Below are positions 6,093 through 10,161 of a stretch of DNA of 10,161 nt, piece by piece. Source of the stretch: Actinomycetota bacterium (GTDB lineage: Bacteria; Actinomycetota; Actinomycetes; S36-B12); contig RGQW01000054.1 in assembly GCA_010029945.1 (NCBI GenBank), positions 1-10,161 on the forward strand, in the 5' to 3' direction. The notes beneath the pieces are model-generated. The model did not search any database. It saw nothing but the letters and a program-made list of their open reading frames with translations, and was not told where the DNA came from. The position numbers and the translations under genes were made by a program. The stretch's first letter is position 1. Each line of letters begins with the position of its first letter.

Positions 6093-7427
6093 GTGTCCAC
6101 GGCACCAGGCGATTCCTTTTCATCCGAAATGGAAGGCGATGCGGTTGCCATTACCCGTGATCTGATTCGTATTGATACGAGCAACTGGGGTCCAGATCCC
6201 AGGACAGTTGGCGAGGCGGAGGCCGCGGAGTACTGCGCGGAGCGGCTGCGCGAAACGGGGTGGGATCCAGAAGTCATTGTCACGAGCAACGATCGACGCC
6301 GGGGAGTCGCCTTACGAATACCCGGGGTGGATCCGAGTGCACCAGCGGTGGTGGTGCACGGGCACTTGGATGTCGTCCCAGCCGTGGCCAGCGATTGGAC
6401 CCATCCGCCCTTCGCGGCGGAAGTCGACGACGGTTTCATCTGGGGCCGAGGCGCCGTGGACATGAAGAACATGGACGCGATGATCACGGCGGTGGTGCGC
6501 CACTGGGGTCGAACCGGAGAGCGACCCCGACGTGACGTCATTGTGGTGTTCTTCCCCGACGAGGAAGCCGGCATGGTGCACGGGTCTCGTTGGTTCGTCG
6601 ACAATCGACCTGATCTTTTTGCCGGCGCCTCCGAGGCCATCGGCGAGGTTGGTGGCTTCTCGTTGTCCATCTCGGACGATCTTCGGCTCTACCCGATTCA
6701 GACGGCGGAAAAGGGCATTAGGTGGTTGCGGCTCAGGGCATCCATGCGCGCTGGACACGGCTCGATGATCCATACGGACAATGCAGTGACCGAGTTAGCG
6801 GATGCTGTGGTGCGCATCGGACGTCATCGATGGCCCATTCGTCGAACGAAGACTGTCGACCGCTTCCTTGCGGATCTTTCACAGGCCTACGGGCTAGAAC
6901 TCCGCGAAGATGACACGGAGGCGATTCTGGCCAAGCTCGGAACGCTCGGCATGCTGGTGGGTGCGACCTTGCAAAACACCGCGAACCCCTCGATGTTGGA
7001 AGCGGGTTACAAGGTCAATGTCATTCCGACCGAGGCGGTGGCGCACGTCGACGGGCGATTCTTACCGGGGTACGAGGCTGAGTTCGACGAGACCATCCGG
7101 TCACTGGTGGGCGAGCACATCGATATCGAGACGCTTAATGACGATGTCGCAGTGGAGACATCTTTCGAAACGACGACCTTCGAGCTGATGGCGAGCGTTC
7201 TGCGTCACGAAGATCCCGCGGCCCGCGCCGTTCCGTACATGATCAGCGGTGGGACCGATGCGAAGGCTCTGTCCAGCCTCGGCATTGCCTGTTACGGCTT
7301 CTCTCCGTTACGAATGCCCGAGAACCTCGACTACTGGCGGCTGTTCCATGGCGTTGACGAGCGTGTGCCGATCGACGGGCTCACGTTCGGTGTGCGCACC
7401 CTGCACAGATTCTTGATGGCCTGCTAG
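6093..7427 (+). CDS. M20 family metallopeptidase/deacylase
   Basis: This 444-aa protein has all core motifs of the M20 (ArgE/DapE/ACY1/CPG2) family, which cleaves amide bonds with one or two zinc ions. They are VVVHGHLDVVP (H91 metal, D93), GRGAVDMK (D123 bridging metal ligand), FFPDEEAG (E157 catalytic base, E158 metal), the dimerisation-domain GHGS (221-224) and, near the end, SGGTDAKAL and the final metal His in FHGVDERVP (H419). The length is normal for the family. There is no signal peptide, so it is cytoplasmic. The substrate cannot be fixed; an aminoacyl or dipeptide substrate is typical. GTG 6093 is preferred, with GGATGG nearby as a possible weak ribosome site; ATG 6129 is an alternative. 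It converges on the DUF5703 gene, with 6 bp between stops. Confidence 0.93.
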   Translation: MSTAPGDSFSSEMEGDAVAITRDLIRIDTSNWGPDPRTVGEAEAAEYCAERLRETGWDPEVIVTSNDRRRGVALRIPGVDPSAPAVVVHGHLDVVPAVASDWTHPPFAAEVDDGFIWGRGAVDMKNMDAMITAVVRHWGRTGERPRRDVIVVFFPDEEAGMVHGSRWFVDNRPDLFAGASEAIGEVGGFSLSISDDLRLYPIQTAEKGIRWLRLRASMRAGHGSMIHTDNAVTELADAVVRIGRHRWPIRRTKTVDRFLADLSQAYGLELREDDTEAILAKLGTLGMLVGATLQNTANPSMLEAGYKVNVIPTEAVAHVDGRFLPGYEAEFDETIRSLVGEHIDIETLNDDVAVETSFETTTFELMASVLRHEDPAARAVPYMISGGTDAKALSSLGIACYGFSPLRMPENLDYWRLFHGVDERVPIDGLTFGVRTLHRFLMAC

Positions 7428-7433
7428 CTCCCG

Positions 7434-7631
7434 CTATGCGGTACGCATGACGCGGTAGACCCGCCGGCGCAGACGGTAGTGACGTCTGCCATCACGGAAA
7501 ATGCGTGTGCGGTCGAGCTCCCATCGGCCGGTTTCGGCGGTGGAGGTGAGAATCTGCCGGGCCTCCTCGCGTGGGGTATCGCGCGAGACGCTCACCTCGC
7601 GGAATTCCCAGGTGCTGTGGCGCTGCGACAC
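7434..7631 (-). CDS. DUF5703 family protein
   Basis: This 65-aa basic protein resembles the actinobacterial DUF5703 family as I know it: TWEFREVSVSRDTPREEARQILTSTAETGRWELDRTRIFRDGRRHYRLRRRVYRVMRT is spread over residues 7-64. No catalytic motif or membrane segment is visible, and the function is unknown. It lies 29 bp downstream of the aldo/keto reductase in the same direction and faces the M20 peptidase, a neighbourhood I recall from other actinobacteria. The start is GTG 7631. TAGGCT sits exactly 6 nt upstream (7638-7643), so it may also have its own leaderless promoter within the small gap. Confidence 0.8.
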   Translation of the reverse strand: MSQRHSTWEFREVSVSRDTPREEARQILTSTAETGRWELDRTRIFRDGRRHYRLRRRVYRVMRTA

Positions 7632-7637
7632 CCTGCG

Positions 7638-7643
7638 AGCCTA
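7638..7643 (-). promoter_or_regulatory. Candidate -10 element (TAGGCT) of the DUF5703 gene
   Basis: TAGGCT fits TANNNT and ends 6 nt before the GTG start at 7631. It falls inside the 29-bp gap behind the aldo/keto reductase stop, so it may give a separate leaderless transcript inside an apparent operon. Confidence 0.4.
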
Positions 7644-7660
7644 CGCCGACAAGCGTGCGT

Positions 7661-8641
7661 TTATCGGCGTTGCGCCCAACCAGCCTCGGGATACCCCGCA
7701 TCTGGCTCGGAAATGTCATCAAGGGCGGTGACAATCTCGGTCGGCAAGTCGAGTTCTTCACTGCCGAGGGCCGAGATCAACTGTTGCGTCGTGCGAGCGC
7801 CGACGATCGGGGCGACAACGCCGGGGCGATCGCGCAGCCACGCGAGGGCAACCTCACCCGGTGCCGCATCGAGGCCTTCGGCGGCGGTACAGACCGCGTC
7901 CACGATGCGATGAGAGCGCTCATTGTTGTAGGCGTTGACGAATCCACTGGTGTCCGGATTCCCGCCGCGAGAATCAATAGGGATGGAGTGCCGGTACTTG
8001 CCTGTCAAAACCCCGCGGCCGAGGGGAGACCACGGCAAAATGCCGATTCCCAGCGAGGGGGCAGCGGGGACGATCTCTCGCTCGATTCCCCGCTCGAGCA
8101 AGGAGTACTCCATCTGGGTGGTGACGAATGGGGCGACGCCGCGTGTTTCCTGCAGCGTGCAGGCGCGGGCTGTTTGCCATCCGCCGTAGTTGGAGATTCC
8201 GACGTAGCGGGCTTTCCCTGACCGCAGAGCGTGGTCGACGGCGGACAGCGTCTCTTCGATTGGTGTCCAGGAGTCCCATCGATGCAGTTGCCACAGATCA
8301 ACGTGGTCGACGTCCAAACGCTTCAAGGACGCCTCCAGGGCGCTCACCAGGTGGCCCCTGCTCGCATCCAGCCGACGCTCAGTGTCGGGACGTTGCACTG
8401 CCTTGGTGGCGAGCACGATGTCGGCGCGGCAATCGAATTCCTGGATGAGCATGCCGAGCATTTCCTCGCTCACGCCCTTGGCGTAACTGTCGGCGGTGTC
8501 GATCAATGTGCCGCCGACATCCAAGAACGCAGCCAACTGATCGCGCGCCTCGTACTCATCGGTTTGGCGGCCCCAGGTCATGGTGCCGAGGCCGATGCGT
8601 CCCACCCAGAGCCCGGATTTTCCAAGCGGTCGTTGCTGCAT
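7661..8641 (-). CDS. Aldo/keto reductase
   Basis: This 326-aa protein is a complete NADP-type aldo/keto reductase barrel. The catalytic tetrad is D48 (LIDTADSY), Y53, K80 (LATKA) and H120 (LWQLHRWD). LGTMTWG (18-24), VGISNYGGWQ (147-156), LPWSPLGRGVLTGKY (202-216) and the cofactor-binding PIVGARTTQQL (278-288) complete the pattern. It reduces carbonyl groups, but the substrate is unknown. It is the first gene of a leftward pair with DUF5703 and is divergent from the F420 oxidoreductase (57 bp between starts). No ribosome site is seen. TAGCGT lies exactly 6 nt upstream of the ATG, so the mRNA is probably leaderless. Confidence 0.94.
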   Translation of the reverse strand: MQQRPLGKSGLWVGRIGLGTMTWGRQTDEYEARDQLAAFLDVGGTLIDTADSYAKGVSEEMLGMLIQEFDCRADIVLATKAVQRPDTERRLDASRGHLVSALEASLKRLDVDHVDLWQLHRWDSWTPIEETLSAVDHALRSGKARYVGISNYGGWQTARACTLQETRGVAPFVTTQMEYSLLERGIEREIVPAAPSLGIGILPWSPLGRGVLTGKYRHSIPIDSRGGNPDTSGFVNAYNNERSHRIVDAVCTAAEGLDAAPGEVALAWLRDRPGVVAPIVGARTTQQLISALGSEELDLPTEIVTALDDISEPDAGYPEAGWAQRR

Positions 8642-8647
8642 AGGCGC

Positions 8648-8653
8648 ACGCTA
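8648..8653 (-). promoter_or_regulatory. Candidate -10 element (TAGCGT) of the aldo/keto reductase
   Basis: TAGCGT on the minus strand is followed by 6 nt and then the ATG at 8641. A TTGACC (8656-8661) is too close to serve as its -35 box. The layout mirrors that of the divergent gene. Confidence 0.5.
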
Positions 8654-8686
8654 TTGGTCAACGGGCCGTGAAGGCGGCTTTGGCCC

Positions 8687-8692
8687 TAGGGT
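8687..8692 (+). promoter_or_regulatory. Candidate -10 element (TAGGGT) of the F420-dependent oxidoreductase
   Basis: TAGGGT is followed by GGCGTT and then the ATG at 8699, again a 6-nt spacing with no ribosome site. This implies a leaderless transcript that would also carry uppP. Confidence 0.5.
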
Positions 8693-8698
8693 GGCGTT

Positions 8699-9748
8699 AT
8701 GAAATTGGGAGTGAACCTGGGTTACTGGGGCGCCGGTAACGATGCCGACAATCTCGAAGTGGCTCGCGAAGCCGACCGTCTGGGCTACGCGGTGGCCTGG
8801 GCTGCCGAGGCTTACGGCTCTGATGCCGCCACCGTGCTGAGTTGGATCGCCGCGCAAACGACGACGATCGACGTTGGAGCGGCGATCTTTCAGATTCCCG
8901 GTCGAACACCGGCCAACTGCGCGATGACCGCGGCCACTTTGGACACGCTGTCCGGAGGGCGGTTCCGTCTTGGCCTCGGTGTATCCGGGCCGCAGGTATC
9001 TGAGGGTTGGCACGGAGTGCGGTTCGACAAGCCTCTCGCGCGGACGCGGGAGTACGTCGACATCGTGCGGATGGCCCTTCGTCGTGAGCGAGTGTCCTAC
9101 GACGGAGAGTTCTGGCAGTTGCCGTTGCCCGACGGACCCGGGAAGTCGCTCACGCTGACCGTTCACCCCGTTCGTGATTCCTTGCCGATTTACCTGGCAG
9201 CCATCGGGCCGAAGAATCTCGAGCTGTGCGGCGAAATCGCCGACGGGTGGCTCGCCATCTTCTTTAGCCCGGAGGATGCAGCCGGCCTCATGGAGCCAAT
9301 CGTCGCTGGTCGAGCGAAAGTCGACAAGACGATGGAGGGGTTCGATGTTGTTCCCACCGTGCCCGTCGTTCCAGGAAAAGACGTTGAGGCGTGCGCAGAG
9401 TTGGTGCGCCCCTACGCGGCGCTGTACGTCGGCGGTATGGGTTCGCGAGACAAGAACTTCTACAACCAACTCATGAGTCGCATGGGCTACGAACAGGCGG
9501 CAATCGACGTCCAGGACAAATACATGAACAAGGATTACGCGGGGGCAGCCGCGGCGGTGCCGTTCGAATTCTTGGACAAGACATCACTATTGGGGCCTCC
9601 GGAACGAATCGGTGAACGACTCCACGCATACGCCGAGGCGGGTGTCACCACTCTCAGCATTAGTTCCTTCGCGGGAACCATCGACGAGCGTGTCGGCACG
9701 CTGCGGATGATGTCGCAGGTTCTGGAAGCGTCGGGACTGGCTGATTGA
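8699..9748 (+). CDS. LLM-class F420-dependent oxidoreductase, Rv3520c-like
   Basis: This 349-aa protein is a luciferase-like monooxygenase-fold enzyme of the F420-dependent group. Typical parts are MKLGVNLGYWG at the N-terminus, EADRLGYAVAWAAEAYGSDAATVLSWIAAQT (24-54), IFQIPGRTPANCAMTAATLDTLSGGRFRLGLGVSGPQV (63-100), PIYLAAIGPKNLELCGEIADGW (164-185) and the C-terminal GPPERIGERLHAYAEAGVTTLSI. The overall pattern resembles the family I know as Rv3520c-type. It should transfer hydride between reduced deazaflavin F420 and an unknown substrate in the cytoplasm. The stop TGA overlaps the uppP ATG (TGATG), so the two are co-translated. F420 use implies a host that makes this cofactor, in keeping with actinobacteria. 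Confidence 0.93.
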   Translation: MKLGVNLGYWGAGNDADNLEVAREADRLGYAVAWAAEAYGSDAATVLSWIAAQTTTIDVGAAIFQIPGRTPANCAMTAATLDTLSGGRFRLGLGVSGPQVSEGWHGVRFDKPLARTREYVDIVRMALRRERVSYDGEFWQLPLPDGPGKSLTLTVHPVRDSLPIYLAAIGPKNLELCGEIADGWLAIFFSPEDAAGLMEPIVAGRAKVDKTMEGFDVVPTVPVVPGKDVEACAELVRPYAALYVGGMGSRDKNFYNQLMSRMGYEQAAIDVQDKYMNKDYAGAAAAVPFEFLDKTSLLGPPERIGERLHAYAEAGVTTLSISSFAGTIDERVGTLRMMSQVLEASGLAD

Positions 9749-10161
9749 TGGACGAACCCATCGGGTGGCTCGAAGCAGTCATCCTTGGGGTTGTTCAGGG
9801 GCTCACAGAGTTCCTGCCGATATCGAGCTCCGCCCACGTTCTCATCGTCTCCCGGCTTTTCGGCTGGGGTGATCCCGGAGCTGCTTTCACCGCTGTCACC
9901 CAAATCGGTACCGAGATCGCGGTATTGATCTATTTCCGTCGAGACTTGGCGCGCATTCTGTCGACATGGTTCGTCAGCCTGCGTCGGCCAGAGGTTCGGG
10001 GGAGTATCGACGCACGGATGGGCTGGTACGTGATTATCGGAACGCTGCCGATAGCCATCCTCGGATTCACCTTCGCGCCCGTGATCGAGACGGATGACGC
10101 GATCGCACCTAGCAACGGTGCTCAACCGGTGGGCAATCATCACGACCGTGAGATTGCGGTC
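9748..10161 (+). CDS. uppP: Undecaprenyl-diphosphatase UppP (BacA), N-terminal part, broken or chimeric at the end
   Basis: UppP removes a phosphate from undecaprenyl diphosphate at the membrane, recycling the lipid carrier for peptidoglycan. The start ATG overlaps the upstream stop as TGATG. VVQGLTEFLPISSSAHV (15-31) is the first signature, with E21, S27 and H30 kept and Q17 where E. coli has Glu, a common variant. Further family-like parts are VTQIGTEIAVLIYFRRDL and RMGWYVIIGTLPIAILGF (100-117). After about residue 115 the frame stays open but reads DDAIAPSNGAQPVGNHHDREIA, which does not look like UppP; helices normally follow here. The opposite strand at that place encodes an ABC-ATPase end, so the gene is disrupted or the sequence is chimeric. 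The second signature (PGxSRSG) is not in the window. Confidence 0.85.
   Translation, partial: MDEPIGWLEAVILGVVQGLTEFLPISSSAHVLIVSRLFGWGDPGAAFTAVTQIGTEIAVLIYFRRDLARILSTWFVSLRRPEVRGSIDARMGWYVIIGTLPIAILGFTFAPVIETDDAIAPSNGAQPVGNHHDREIAV
10075..10161 (-). other. ABC-transporter ATPase fragment (H-loop end), cut at both sides
   Basis: The minus strand from 10161 encodes RNLTVVMIAHRLSTVARCDR followed by VIRLDHGR. This is the H-loop segment of an ABC exporter ATPase (His switch in IAHRLSTV, then the DRVIxLDHG strand). Family members usually continue with a VEQGTHEEL-like tail, but here the next residues are EGESEDG and belong to reverse-read uppP. Only about 29 residues fit. The fragment lies where uppP should continue, sharing the bases 10075-10095 with it. 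Confidence 0.7.

Noticed and set aside
9535..10143. A long open frame on the minus strand starting with an ABC-ATPase-like peptide
   Set aside because: Only about the first 23 residues (to about 10075) resemble an ABC protein; the rest is the reverse reading of uppP and the oxidoreductase, both of which fit far better.
1..10161. CRISPR array, transposase, integrase or toxin-antitoxin pair
   Set aside because: I looked for spaced direct repeats, terminal inverted repeats and such proteins on both strands and saw none; the only tandem repeat is the 12-bp in-frame one in the kinase.

Overview
This window reads as chromosomal DNA of a high-GC actinobacterium (roughly 60% GC by eye). The evidence is the gene content: a DUF4916 Nudix-like protein, a DUF5703 protein, an Rv3520c-type F420-dependent oxidoreductase beside uppP, GTG starts, and several genes without a Shine-Dalgarno site whose start codon sits 6 nt after a TANNNT hexamer, the layout of actinobacterial leaderless transcripts. 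No insertion sequence, phage gene or CRISPR array is visible.

Left part (1-2814, minus strand): a signalling cluster read right to left. A large two-part membrane histidine-kinase-like protein (2814-958) is followed by a LuxR/NarL-type response regulator (801-160). A second membrane protein is coupled to the regulator by a TGATG overlap; it leaves the window at base 1 after 53 residues, but its N-terminus clearly resembles that of the first kinase. The cluster may therefore be kinase, regulator, paralogous kinase.

Middle (2853-5839): a DUF4916 Nudix-like protein with an altered Nudix box; an enoyl-CoA hydratase relic on the minus strand that has lost about 50-60 central residues and changes frame; a small two-helix membrane protein; a GluQRS-type tRNA-modifying synthetase paralog; and a secreted histidine phosphatase.

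Right part (5908-10161): a perfect hairpin and tRNA-Leu(GAG), then an M20 peptidase converging on DUF5703, which lies behind an aldo/keto reductase. Divergent from the reductase is an F420-dependent oxidoreductase, translationally coupled to undecaprenyl-diphosphatase (uppP). I recall similar groupings from other actinobacteria. UppP recycles the lipid carrier of cell-wall synthesis.

The last ~90 bases look abnormal. The uppP similarity stops after about 115 codons, and the opposite strand instead encodes the H-loop end of an ABC-transporter ATPase. This is either a real rearrangement or an assembly chimera. No wholly new defence-like system is evident. The best candidates for novelty are the twin-kinase cluster and the regular leaderless-promoter layout.
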